From the NCBI GenBank assembly GCA_041744375.1, contig JBGTLA010000002.1, positions 1 to 14,864 on the forward strand: a DNA stretch of 14,864 bases, given 5' to 3'. Below the pieces are notes generated by a model. It saw nothing but the letters and a program-made list of their open reading frames with translations, did not search any database and was not told where the DNA came from. The position numbers were made by a program, and so were the translations under genes. Positions within the stretch are counted from its first letter, which is position 1. Each line of letters begins with the position of its first letter. Positions 1 to 6,713 of this stretch are shown here, in pieces. This DNA comes from JBGTLA01 sp041744375. Lineage in GTDB: Bacteria > Actinomycetota > Acidimicrobiia > Spongiisociales > ZC4RG35.

Positions 1-413
1 CACACGAGCACCGTGTCGATCGGCCGCACCGCCCGCACGGCTTCGACCTGATCGAAGGCCATGGCGCCGGCTCCGAGCATCGCCAAAACCGATGCCGCCG
101 GCGGCGCCAGCAGCCGTGTCGCCAATCCGGCTCCGGCTCCGGTGCGAATCGCAGTCAACGTGGGTCCGTCGACCATGCCCAGGGGGGTTCCGTCCGGTCC
201 GACCACCAAGACGATGCCGACGGGGTTGCCCGGCACAACGGACACGATCTTGACACCCGAGTGGTCACCGACTCGCCCGGGCATGAACATCGATCCCGCC
301 AGTTGCTGACGGAGCGGAACATCGACATCGTCTGAGAAGGCAGATTCCTGAGACACGACTGCCACCGCCATGGGGAGGCACTGACGGGTCTCGTCGGCGT
401 CGAGAACGATCAT
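1..413 (-). CDS. Ornithine cyclodeaminase / mu-crystallin family protein, C-terminus cut by window edge
   Basis: Only the first 137 codons lie in the window; the frame is open to position 1. The family is made of NAD(P)-dependent cytosolic enzymes (ornithine cyclodeaminase, alanine dehydrogenase, ketimine reductase) and related crystallins. Visible family features are GVKIVSVVPGNP (residues 53-64, with the substrate-contacting Lys55), LTAIRTGAGAGLATR (86-100, Arg90 as the carboxylate-binding Arg), and the start of the Rossmann dinucleotide site LGAGAMA (113-119) followed by DQVEAVRAVRPI. The ATG (413-411) overlaps the stop of the upstream NYN gene as ATGA, which suggests translational coupling. 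Exact substrate cannot be told from the fragment. Family assignment is firm from the motif order; a catabolic role is not established. Confidence 0.88.
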   Translation of the reverse strand, partial: MIVLDADETRQCLPMAVAVVSQESAFSDDVDVPLRQQLAGSMFMPGRVGDHSGVKIVSVVPGNPVGIVLVVGPDGTPLGMVDGPTLTAIRTGAGAGLATRLLAPPAASVLAMLGAGAMAFDQVEAVRAVRPIDTVLV

Positions 414-1465
414 GCAGTGGTGACGTGGTAGTCGCTTGCCTCGGTATCGAATTCGAGGCCGATGAGGCCCCGTCGTTCGGCCGCCCGGCAGAACTGCAAG
501 AATCCGCTGTACCCGAACTTCCTCTCGGAGAAGTCGGATTGCCTCTTGCGCACCTCGTTCTTGAGTCCGGAGAGGAGAGGGCCACCGTTGCGCTTCTCCA
601 GTTCCGCTACCACGCTGACCAACAGGGCGAATGCTTCCGCCTCCTCGGCCCCGCCGGCGGCGATCTGGACCATGGGATCGCCCTTGGCGGGACCTTCTGA
701 GAGCTCGATGACTCCTTGCTCGGCCAGGTCGGCAAGCAGCTCGCCGAATCCGCGATAACCGTGGTCGGCTTCCGAAAAGGTCGAGTCTTTGCGCAGGAGT
801 GCCCGCTTGAGCGAAGAGGCCAAGACAGTGTCGCCGGAGCTCCGTTGCAGGCCCGCCAAAGTACGGGTGATGATGGACTCGATGCCCTCGTCGGGGTCGG
901 AACCTTCGAGTTCGGATACCGGTTCGGCCGACGGTCGCCGGCCACCCGACTTGTTGGGGCGCTTGGGTTCAACGCCCTGGAGGTTCTCGTAGAACAGGAA
1001 CTCGTCGCATGCAGGGGGAAGCATCTGCGAAGTCGAGCCTTTCACGCCGACCCCGATGACCCGCTTGTTGAGCTCTCTCAGCTTGTGCACCAGTGGGGTG
1101 AAGTCGGAATCACCTGTGCAGATCACGAAAGTGGTCACATAGGTCCTTTCGAAGGCCTGCTCGATGGCGTCGACGGCCATCTTGATGTCGGCTGCGTTCT
1201 TGCGGGTCATGCCCATCCGCTGAGGGATCTCGATCAGTTCAACGTGGTTGCGGGTGAGAGCGCGGCGGTCGTCGTCGAACATCGACCAATCCGCATATGC
1301 CCGTCTCGAGACGACCCGTCCCCGCTCTGCCAGAGCATCGGCGATCGGCCCAAAGTCGAATTGCATACCGCCCAGGGAATCGCGGGCGCCGATGGCCAGG
1401 TTCTCGTAGTCCAAGAACACGGCGATGCGTTCTTCATCCATACCGATGAGGGTAGGCATGCGCAC
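410..1465 (-). CDS. NYN-domain (LabA/DUF88, PIN-like) predicted ribonuclease with two C-terminal LOTUS/OST-HTH domains
   Basis: Residues 12-165 form a NYN domain, a PIN-like metal-dependent RNase fold. Acidic residues sit where the family puts them: Asp19 in FLDYEN, Asp93 in AADIKM, Asp119 and Asp121 in CTGDSDF. VIGVGVKGSTS (136-146) matches the usual later strand. After a charged linker (167-192) come two LOTUS/OST-HTH-type winged-helix domains, about 193-258 and 274-340, with the paired signatures FSEADHGYRGFGELL and FSERKFGYSGFLQF. LOTUS domains bind RNA or protein partners, so an RNA substrate is likely but inferred. The reading frame opens with GTG at 1465; ATG at 1459 or at 1441 (MDEERIAVFLDYEN) are equally possible starts, and none has a strong Shine-Dalgarno. 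It follows the RecB/Cas4-like gene by 23 bases and overlaps the next gene by ATGA. Confidence 0.9.
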   Translation of the reverse strand: MRMPTLIGMDEERIAVFLDYENLAIGARDSLGGMQFDFGPIADALAERGRVVSRRAYADWSMFDDDRRALTRNHVELIEIPQRMGMTRKNAADIKMAVDAIEQAFERTYVTTFVICTGDSDFTPLVHKLRELNKRVIGVGVKGSTSQMLPPACDEFLFYENLQGVEPKRPNKSGGRRPSAEPVSELEGSDPDEGIESIITRTLAGLQRSSGDTVLASSLKRALLRKDSTFSEADHGYRGFGELLADLAEQGVIELSEGPAKGDPMVQIAAGGAEEAEAFALLVSVVAELEKRNGGPLLSGLKNEVRKRQSDFSERKFGYSGFLQFCRAAERRGLIGLEFDTEASDYHVTTA

Positions 1466-1488
1466 CGTCGGTTGACGCCACGCCGCCG

Positions 1489-2883
1489 TCAGCGGTATCC
1501 CTCACAGGTTCCCCGGTACTCACAGACACCGCACCAGGGTCCCAGCGTGTAAGACGGTCCGAGCGGGTCCTCCCAGTCCCAATCGTGGACCGGGACCACT
1601 CGTTGCCGAAGCCGCTCGGCAGCCTCGGCGACTTCGTTGCGCGATACGGTGACCACCTGACACGCGCCCGTTCTCACCTGGTGGCGGTGAATGACGAGGG
1701 GTCCCTCACCGGCGACCCAGCGCCGCATCCCGACGGCGTAGAGGTCGTCCTCCACTGCGGTGTCTGTCGGAGCCCCCGTCTTGAGCTCCACGGCCACCGG
1801 CCGATCCAAGGCGTCGCGGGCGGTGAGGTCGATGAAGGCGATGAGAGTCACGCCGCGCAGGTCGGCGTTCGGTCCCTCCAGCAGCGTCCACCCCACCGGG
1901 AACTCGGTGACCCGGACAGTCAGCCCTTCAGCCTCGAGCATGGCGCGATGCGTATCCCACATCGACTCCAAGTCGGCGACTTCAGAGGTAGGCGCACCCC
2001 GCAGGTAGTCACGAGCTGCGGCGTCGGGGGAGTCGCCGCCTTCGGCCATCTGCACCATGTCGTGGAAGAGCCTCCCCTGTGAGCCCGCCGTCGAGTTCTC
2101 CGTGGCGTCGCCGTCGTCGCGGGGAATGGCGTGCACACGCCGCCACGCCACCCGCCGGTGACATTGGCCCAACCCTTCGATGTCGGTCTTGGTGAGATTG
2201 AGCGTGCGGGCCGTGGTAGGTACCACGCGGTCGGCGGGGTAAGCGCCGCACACTGCGCTCCGTTCGCACCACACACACCGACGTCCCGGACGGATGCCCG
2301 ATTGATGGAGCACGGGAGCGGTCTCGACGAGTCGGCGGAGGCGATCTTCGGCGTCCGACGGCTCCTCGATCGGCTCCAATTCTCCCGGCCAGGCCATCAG
2401 GTCCGTGAACGACTCGCCCTCTTCGGCTCCGGCCCAGACTACGGCCGCCTCCTCGGAGGTCGACGGAGCGCGTCCGGTCTTGAGGCGCAGGTGTTCTACG
2501 GAGCCATCGCCGTGGGTGATCGTGAATGTGAGATGCACAGACACCGTTATCCCGTTGTCGGCGTCGTCGAAAGACACGCTGTGACCGACCGAGCCGACCT
2601 CGGCGTCCGCGGGGATGGGGAGCATGCGGCAGACGTTGAGATACATCCGCCTTATCAGATCGGCCTCCAGGGGGCTGAGGGACCCGAGATGCCGGTCCAG
2701 GAGATCGCCGGATGGTTGAGTTCTATTGGTCCAGGCATCCACCAGAAGGTCACGGAGTACCGACCAGCGATCGAGCCTCGCCTTTGGTTGCTTCGTTTTG
2801 GTGCCGCTGCCGGCCGCGGGACACGAATGGGCAAGATCGAAGAGGGCCAGCTTGCGGTGATTCGGAACGGCCCGGTAGCTCAT
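1489..2883 (-). CDS. Tandem PD-(D/E)XK (RecB/Cas4-like) Fe-S nuclease-family protein, first domain degenerate
   Basis: The 464-residue protein looks like two copies of a Cas4/RecB-type module. The C-terminal copy (about 225-464) is complete: Cys241 in GLGQCHRRVAW, His274 in RLFHDM, Asp352 in AFIDLTARD, Glu366-x-Lys368 in VELKTG, then Cys451, Cys454 and Cys460 at the end. That is the layout of PD-(D/E)XK nucleases with a 4Fe-4S cluster (Cas4, AddB, Dna2). The N-terminal copy (about 10-215) repeats it with Cys21 in LAHSCPAA, LKTG around Lys135, and Cys203, Cys206, Cys212, but Arg133 replaces the Glu, no Asp is found at the Asp352 equivalent, and no His motif is seen, so it is probably inactive. 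It is the first gene of a run with the NYN-LOTUS gene. No classical Shine-Dalgarno; a TAGGTT box lies 8 bases before the ATG. DNA as substrate is inferred from the family. Confidence 0.87.
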   Translation of the reverse strand: MSYRAVPNHRKLALFDLAHSCPAAGSGTKTKQPKARLDRWSVLRDLLVDAWTNRTQPSGDLLDRHLGSLSPLEADLIRRMYLNVCRMLPIPADAEVGSVGHSVSFDDADNGITVSVHLTFTITHGDGSVEHLRLKTGRAPSTSEEAAVVWAGAEEGESFTDLMAWPGELEPIEEPSDAEDRLRRLVETAPVLHQSGIRPGRRCVWCERSAVCGAYPADRVVPTTARTLNLTKTDIEGLGQCHRRVAWRRVHAIPRDDGDATENSTAGSQGRLFHDMVQMAEGGDSPDAAARDYLRGAPTSEVADLESMWDTHRAMLEAEGLTVRVTEFPVGWTLLEGPNADLRGVTLIAFIDLTARDALDRPVAVELKTGAPTDTAVEDDLYAVGMRRWVAGEGPLVIHRHQVRTGACQVVTVSRNEVAEAAERLRQRVVPVHDWDWEDPLGPSYTLGPWCGVCEYRGTCEGYR

Positions 2884-2891
2884 CGTCTCTC

Positions 2892-2897
2892 AACCTA
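2892..2897 (-). promoter_or_regulatory. Candidate -10 box for a near-leaderless transcript
   Basis: On the minus strand TAGGTT (TANNNT) ends 8 bases before the ATG at 2883, and no ribosome binding site is seen between them. The spacing would place the transcript start within about two bases of the start codon. A matching -35 box is not evident. This is a pattern match only. Confidence 0.35.
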
Positions 2898-2975
2898 ACG
2901 ACCCTTCCCCGCCACCCCGCCTCAATCGACGGTCCAAGCGGCGGAGCTGCAGCCCCGACAGAGCTCGGCGTTGAC

Positions 2976-2995
2976 GAGCCCTAGCGGCCGGGCTC
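2976..2995. repeat. Inverted repeat GAGCCC-N8-GGGCTC upstream of the csbD promoter
   Basis: A perfect 6-bp stem with an 8-base spacer lies in the 177-bp region between the divergent nuclease gene and csbD, ending 9 bases before the csbD -35 element. It could be an operator or chance; no regulator is recognised. Apart from this and the two promoter candidates, nothing else was seen in 2884-3060. Confidence 0.3.
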
Positions 2996-3004
2996 AAGGG
3001 GACA

Positions 3005-3029
3005 GGTTTCGAGACGTCCCGGCCGGGTA
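3005..3029 (+). promoter_or_regulatory. SigB/SigF-type stress promoter for csbD
   Basis: GGTTT at 3005-3009, then 15 bases, then GGGTA at 3025-3029. This matches the general-stress sigma consensus (B. subtilis SigB GTTT...GGGTA; mycobacterial SigF GGTTT-N15-17-GGGTA). The predicted start site near 3036 leaves a leader of about 25 bases carrying the AGGAGG site at 3051-3056. The downstream gene is of the CsbD family, named for control by sigma B, so site and target agree. Confidence 0.7.
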
Positions 3030-3060
3030 ACAGAGGGGATCGTCGATCCAAGGAGGAATC

Positions 3061-3258
3061 ATGACGAACGACGGAACCCGCACCAAGTGGGAGGGCCGCT
3101 GGGACCAGCTCAAGGGCAAGGCCAAACAGCAGTGGGGCAGCCTCACCGACGACGACCTCGACGTCGCCGAGGGAAAGTACGACGAAATGGTCGGACGCAT
3201 CAAAGAGCGCACCGGCGAATCCGAAGAAGCCATCAGAGAGCGCTTAGAGCGCGATTGA
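3061..3258 (+). CDS. CsbD family general stress response protein
   Basis: A 65-residue, highly charged, helical, cytosolic protein without signal peptide. The N-terminal half TKWEGRWDQLKGKAKQQWG (residues 8-26) followed by LTDDDLDVAEGKYDEMVG is the CsbD signature, in which a WdqlKGkvKq.wG.LtddDl...G motif is conserved. Length matches the family (about 60-70). The ATG has a perfect AGGAGG at 3051-3056 with a 4-base spacer, so expression may be strong. The SigB/SigF-like promoter just upstream and a hairpin just downstream make it a likely single-gene transcript. The biochemical role of CsbD proteins is unknown; they accumulate under general stress. Confidence 0.93.
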   Translation: MTNDGTRTKWEGRWDQLKGKAKQQWGSLTDDDLDVAEGKYDEMVGRIKERTGESEEAIRERLERD

Positions 3259-3269
3259 CCTCACCGGAA

Positions 3270-3299
3270 CCGGGTGGGCTGATCCAAGAGCCCATCCGG
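3270..3299 (+). terminator. Hairpin after csbD, possible terminator
   Basis: An 11-bp stem (3270-3280 with 3289-3299, one G-T wobble) and an 8-base loop begin 11 bases after the csbD stop. The T-tract is poor (CTTCGCCTTGTC follows), so it may be a weak intrinsic terminator or a 3' stabilising hairpin. It also lies downstream of the convergent 3368-3964 gene and could serve both. The rest of 3300-3367 shows nothing. Confidence 0.5.
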
Positions 3300-3367
3300 C
3301 TTCGCCTTGTCTCCGCAGCGCTTGAAGGTCACGCAGGTTGGGGACGGGTTGGCCGTACCGCCCAAAC

Positions 3368-3964
3368 TCATGCGTGACGATAAGACTCGGTGTCGTCGTC
3401 GGGTGACAGTCCCAGCGGACCGTCGTCGACCGGAACGCCTAGACCGAGCACGGACCGGTTGACGTAGGCGAAGTAGGCGACGACCTGATTGAGGTCGAGG
3501 ATTTCACCGTCGTCGAGCCCCGCACTCCGCAGGGCCTCTATGTCGCTCTCTTCCACCGCCCCCGGGGTCTTGGTGAGCTTGGTGGCGTACCCGCACATCG
3601 CCCTCTCCCTGTCGGTGCGAGGATCGATGTCGCTCTCTCCGACACTGGCCGCCACCAACTGGGCGGCGAGTGCCTCATCCGACAGGATCCGGGCGAGACC
3701 TGCCTGATGATGTTCCACGCAATAGCCGCACAGGTTGAGCGCCGAGACATACACCCCAATCAGCTCTCGCTCGCGCGGCGACAGGCTTATGTCGGGGTTG
3801 TGGAGCACCGCCTTGTACAAAGCGAGGTGACCTTCCAACGTGCGGGGCCGCAACGAGTGGACCTGGAGGACGTTGTCGATGTGTCCTTCGGGGGTCCTGA
3901 GTTGATCGTAGATACGGGCGAGGCGGCCCTCGGCGTGAGCAGGTGGGACGACGTGGATCCACAT
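3368..3964 (-). CDS. AhpD-fold peroxidase-related protein (carboxymuconolactone decarboxylase superfamily)
   Basis: A 198-residue all-helical protein. The core ERELIGVYVSALNLCGYCVE followed by two His contains the CxxC pair Cys79/Cys82 with His85-His86, preceded by a conserved acidic region about a dozen residues upstream, the AhpD-type proton-relay arrangement. The C-terminal part DGEILDLNQVVAYFAYVNR (residues 152-170) is typical of the uncharacterised peroxidase-related subfamily. A thiol peroxidase or alkylhydroperoxidase role in the cytosol is the family expectation, not shown here. I chose ATG 3964 (MWIHVVPP) because family proteins start near this point; an in-frame start at 4009 would add 15 residues with no family resemblance. 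It is convergent with csbD and divergent from the SLH gene. Confidence 0.85.
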   Translation of the reverse strand: MWIHVVPPAHAEGRLARIYDQLRTPEGHIDNVLQVHSLRPRTLEGHLALYKAVLHNPDISLSPRERELIGVYVSALNLCGYCVEHHQAGLARILSDEALAAQLVAASVGESDIDPRTDRERAMCGYATKLTKTPGAVEESDIEALRSAGLDDGEILDLNQVVAYFAYVNRSVLGLGVPVDDGPLGLSPDDDTESYRHA

Positions 3965-4068
3965 GTCCGTCTCAGGACACGATCTCGACGTCGAGCGCCA
4001 ACCCTGCACTCCTCACGGATTCGGCGGAGTTACCCATCTGATCCTCAGGCTAACTCGGCCCGACATTG

Positions 4069-4082
4069 TGAGAGGTTTCTCA
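4069..4082. repeat. Short inverted repeat TGAGA-N4-TCTCA in a divergent intergenic region
   Basis: A 5-bp perfect stem with 4-base spacer lies between the divergent 3368-3964 and 4153-5106 genes. It could be an operator half-site pair but is short enough to be chance. No convincing promoter was found in 3965-4152. Confidence 0.25.
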
Positions 4083-4152
4083 TCGTGTGCTCACCTCGTT
4101 CATATGTGCTCGCGTCATGATCGACTCCATGACCAGAACTGGGAGAAGACCC

Positions 4153-5106
4153 GTGAAAAAGACTCTGTTGACGGCGCTGGTGCTGGCGGTCGCCCTTGTG
4201 GGAACGCCCCACGTCGCTCAGGCCGACCAGATGTGTACAGGAACCATCGGCGCCGTCACCATCGACGACGACCTCATTGTCCCAGAGGATGCCACCTGCG
4301 TGCTCCAGGGAACCTACATCGATGGAAACATCAAGGTAGAGCCGGGTGCCACGCTCAGGGCGACGGACGTGACAGTGAAGGGCAACGTCCAGACCGACGA
4401 CGGCGACGCCGTCGAGGTGACCGTGGTCGACTCCGCCATAGATGGAGACGTGCAGGTGTTCGACAGCTCGGAGGCCACGGTCTCGAACACCACGGTGGGC
4501 GGCAACGTCCAGTACGAGGACAACGACGGGAACCTGGCCGTGCTCGGGAGTGACGTCGACGGCGATGTCCAACTCTTCGACAACGATGGAGGGACCAAGG
4601 AGATTCGCGACAACATCATCGGTGGGAACCTCCAGTGCAAAGCCAACGATCCTGCCCCCATCGGCGGCAACAACGTGGTGGGAGGCAACGCCGAGGATCA
4701 ATGCGCTGACCTCGAAGGCAGCTCACCACCGCCTCCACCTTCTGAATCTCGTTTCGACGACGTTCCGAGCGGCCATGTGTTCAACCGCGAGATCGAAGCG
4801 CTGGCTGAGGCGAGCATAACGCTTGGCTGCAACCCGCCGACGAACACTCTTTACTGCCCCGACGGTGGCGTGGAGCGCCAACAGATGGCGGCGTTCCTCG
4901 TGCGGGCACTGGACCTTCCCGCCGGCACGGCAACGTTCCAGGACGTCGCCACTACCAGCGTCTTCGGCAACGACATCGCCGCTCTCGCCGCCGCCGGGAT
5001 CACCCTCGGGTGCAATCCCCCCGACAACACCCGCTTCTGCCCCACCGACATCGTCACCCGAGGACAAATGGCGGCATTCCTCGTGCGGGCCGGTCTCGCC
5101 GGCTGA
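4153..5106 (+). CDS. Secreted beta-coil repeat protein with two C-terminal SLH domains
   Basis: A 317-residue exported protein. Residues 1-24 are a Sec signal peptide (KK n-region, hydrophobic core, cleavage after AQA). Residues 30-185 hold seven coils, each with a G-(N/D)-x-x turn (KGNVQ, DGDVQ, GGNVQ, GGNLQ types) at residues 58, 77, 98, 117, 137, 158 and 178, a 19-21 residue period typical of a stacked beta-helix. A Pro-rich linker (192-196) leads to two SLH domains (about 201-255 and 262-317), each with CNPP and a second Cys nine residues on (226/235, 287/296), likely disulfides. SLH domains usually tether proteins to the cell wall. The GTG start at 4153 has GGGAG eight bases upstream; an ATG at 4129 would only lengthen the n-region. 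Ligand or partner unknown. Confidence 0.87.
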   Translation: MKKTLLTALVLAVALVGTPHVAQADQMCTGTIGAVTIDDDLIVPEDATCVLQGTYIDGNIKVEPGATLRATDVTVKGNVQTDDGDAVEVTVVDSAIDGDVQVFDSSEATVSNTTVGGNVQYEDNDGNLAVLGSDVDGDVQLFDNDGGTKEIRDNIIGGNLQCKANDPAPIGGNNVVGGNAEDQCADLEGSSPPPPPSESRFDDVPSGHVFNREIEALAEASITLGCNPPTNTLYCPDGGVERQQMAAFLVRALDLPAGTATFQDVATTSVFGNDIAALAAAGITLGCNPPDNTRFCPTDIVTRGQMAAFLVRAGLAG

Positions 5107-5146
5107 GTGGCAACACACCTGAGTGAGCGTTAGAGGTCGTGAATCT

Positions 5147-5180
5147 GACGTCGACCCAGTCCGATGGTTGGGTCGGCGTC
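5147..5180 (+). terminator. Hairpin after the SLH gene, possible terminator
   Basis: A 12-bp stem (5147-5158 with 5169-5180, one T-G wobble) closes a 10-base loop 40 bases after the SLH gene stop. There is no T-tract, as with the csbD hairpin. It probably separates the SLH transcript from the DM13 gene. The remaining 5181-5307 is AT-richer than its surroundings (TTAACATGTCTTGTGTTACG near 5228-5250), consistent with a promoter, but no clear -35/-10 pair was assigned. Confidence 0.5.
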
Positions 5181-5307
5181 TGAATCCACTACCCCATCGA
5201 CTGACGTTCCAGCCCTTCTTTACCTGTCCTTAACATGTCTTGTGTTACGACGACTCTTGTTCCGCTCGACTGGCGGCGGAGCGGCCGGCACCTTCGAGAG
5301 GATCAAC

Positions 5308-5961
5308 ATGACATCGCCGAAACAGGGTCGCGGTTCGTCCTGGAAGGAGCGCATCCGCCGGCATCCGTGGATGGCAGCTGCGGCGGCAGGAGCGGCCATC
5401 GTTGGGGCGGTGGTGGTGGCCGTGTGGTTCCAGCCTCAGACCTTGTTTTTCGACCGGGTCGTGGACGAAGAATTTCCTCCCCTGAGTGCCGAGGCGTCTG
5501 CCACCACCGAGCTAGCGACAACGCCAGCAGATGATGACGCGCCCGAGGAAGAGGTGGTCGATGAACCGGCCACGGATACGACGGGTCCGCCGGAACCCAC
5601 GGAACCGACCGGTCCGGTAGCGCTCTCATCAGGAACGTTCGAGTCGCGCAGCCGCTACAAGGTCACCGGTACCGCCACCGTCTACCAGGGCGGAGACGGA
5701 TCGCGTCTGTTGCGGCTCGAGAAATTCTCGTCCACCAACGGTCCAGACCTCTTCGTCTACCTCACCGCGGCAGACTCGGCGGACGGAGACCCCGAGTTGG
5801 ACGCCGACTTCGTCAACCTGGGTGTCCTCGCGGGCAACATCGGCAACCAGAACTACACTATCGCCGACGACATCGACTTGGACCACTACGACACTGTGGT
5901 GATCTGGTGCCGGCGATTCACGGTCGGATTCGGTGCTGCCGACCTCATGCCCGTGGGTTGA
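5308..5961 (+). CDS. Membrane-anchored DM13 domain protein
   Basis: A 217-residue protein with a basic N-terminus (SSWKERIRRHPW), one membrane helix (about 22-41, Ala/Val-rich), an acidic Pro/Thr-rich linker (about 55-104) and a DM13 domain (about 105-217). DM13 marks are SGTFESRSRYKVTGTATVYQ, RLLRLEKFSSTNGPDLFVYL, NLGVLAGNIGNQNY and DTVVIWCRRFTVGFGAADL; the near-invariant Cys is Cys201. DM13 domains have been proposed to act in extracytoplasmic electron transfer through this Cys; that is a proposal, not shown here. Topology is N-in, domain outside. ATG 5308 is preceded by GAGAGGA at the right spacing; longer in-frame starts from 5164 lack a site and would span the hairpin. It lies 44 bases before the nitroreductase. 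Confidence 0.87.
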   Translation: MTSPKQGRGSSWKERIRRHPWMAAAAAGAAIVGAVVVAVWFQPQTLFFDRVVDEEFPPLSAEASATTELATTPADDDAPEEEVVDEPATDTTGPPEPTEPTGPVALSSGTFESRSRYKVTGTATVYQGGDGSRLLRLEKFSSTNGPDLFVYLTAADSADGDPELDADFVNLGVLAGNIGNQNYTIADDIDLDHYDTVVIWCRRFTVGFGAADLMPVG

Positions 5962-5993
5962 CGATCCCGACCCCTTCTCCTATCCGGGTCGGC

Positions 5994-5999
5994 TACGTT
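5994..5999 (+). promoter_or_regulatory. Candidate -10 box for a leaderless nitroreductase transcript
   Basis: TACGTT (TANNNT) is followed by exactly six bases and then the ATG at 6006, so the transcript would start at or next to the start codon. A GGAG touches the ATG directly and is too close to act as a normal Shine-Dalgarno. Leaderless genes are common in actinobacteria. Confidence 0.4.
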
Positions 6000-6005
6000 C
6001 TGGAG

Positions 6006-6685
6006 ATGCCGATTCCCACTGTCCCCTATGCCACCACGCCTCGGAATGCGGAAGAGATGCGCCAGCGGGGCCGTGACCTGTACCGAGAGATGCACGGGCG
6101 CCGCTCGGTGAGGACGTTTTCGCCTGAACCCGTTCCCAGAGAACTGTTGGAGCTGGCGGTTATGACCGCATCGACAGCCCCGTCGGGCGCCCATCGTCAA
6201 CCTTGGCGGTTCGTGCTGACTGGAGACCCCGAGGTCAAGCGCCGTATCCGCCATGCCGCCGAGGAAGAAGAGAGGATCAACTATCAAGGGCGGATGCCCC
6301 TCCACTGGCATGAGGCGGTGGAGCCACTTGGCACCGACTCGGACAAGCCCTATCTCGAGGTCGCGCCCTGGATCGTGGTCCTCTTCGAAGAGCGCCACGG
6401 CTACCACCCCGACGGATCCATTCGGCACAACTACTACGTCAAAGAAAGCGTGGGCATCGCCGCTGGGCTGTTCGTGGCCGCCATCCATCACTGGGCCTGG
6501 CAACCTTGACCCACACCCCCAGTCCGATGGCGTTCCTCTCACAGGTGTTGGGCCGTCCTTCCAACGAGCGGCCGTTCTGCCTGTTCCCCGTCGGCCATGC
6601 CGCCCCGAACTGCACGGTTCCGGATTTGCAGCGAAAACCTCTCGCAGAGGTCATGATCGAGGTGGGAGAAGCCGCCAAGGTGTGA
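6006..6685 (+). pseudogene. Iodotyrosine-deiodinase-like nitroreductase (FMN), frame broken by one missing base near 6492
   Basis: The first frame (6006-6491) gives RRSVRTFSPEPVP (residues 32-44), TAPSGAHRQPW (57-67), EEEERINYQGRMPLHW and ESVGIAAGLFVAAIHH (147-162), the nitroreductase FMN-binding and lid motifs in the order and wording of the iodotyrosine deiodinase-like branch. It then reads into TGA at 6507. Two bases on, another frame (6494-6685) continues without loss: GLATLTHTPSPMAFL, LGRPSNERPF, CTVPDLQRKPLAEVM, ending at TGA 6683. Restoring one G in the GGG run at 6493-6495 rejoins them as ...HHWGLATLTHTP, a full 226-residue protein. Such enzymes use FMN and NAD(P)H to reduce nitro, quinone or halogenated aromatics. 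The intact remainder suggests a sequence error or a very recent mutation. The gene is convergent with 6714-7475. Confidence 0.87.
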
Positions 6686-6713
6686 GGACGGCGTGGTACG
6701 ACGCCGCACCTTC

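Noticed and set aside
61..309. Small plus-strand ORF at the left end
   Set aside because: The minus strand here encodes the cyclodeaminase-like fragment with its conserved Lys, Arg and Rossmann motifs.
716..1552. Long plus-strand open frame (278 codons) opposite the NYN gene
   Set aside because: It is the antisense shadow of a gene with clear NYN and LOTUS motifs; its translation has no family features.
2131..2898. Long plus-strand open frame (255 codons) opposite the RecB/Cas4-like gene
   Set aside because: Antisense of a gene with complete PD-(D/E)XK and Cys motifs; no ribosome site or recognisable domain.
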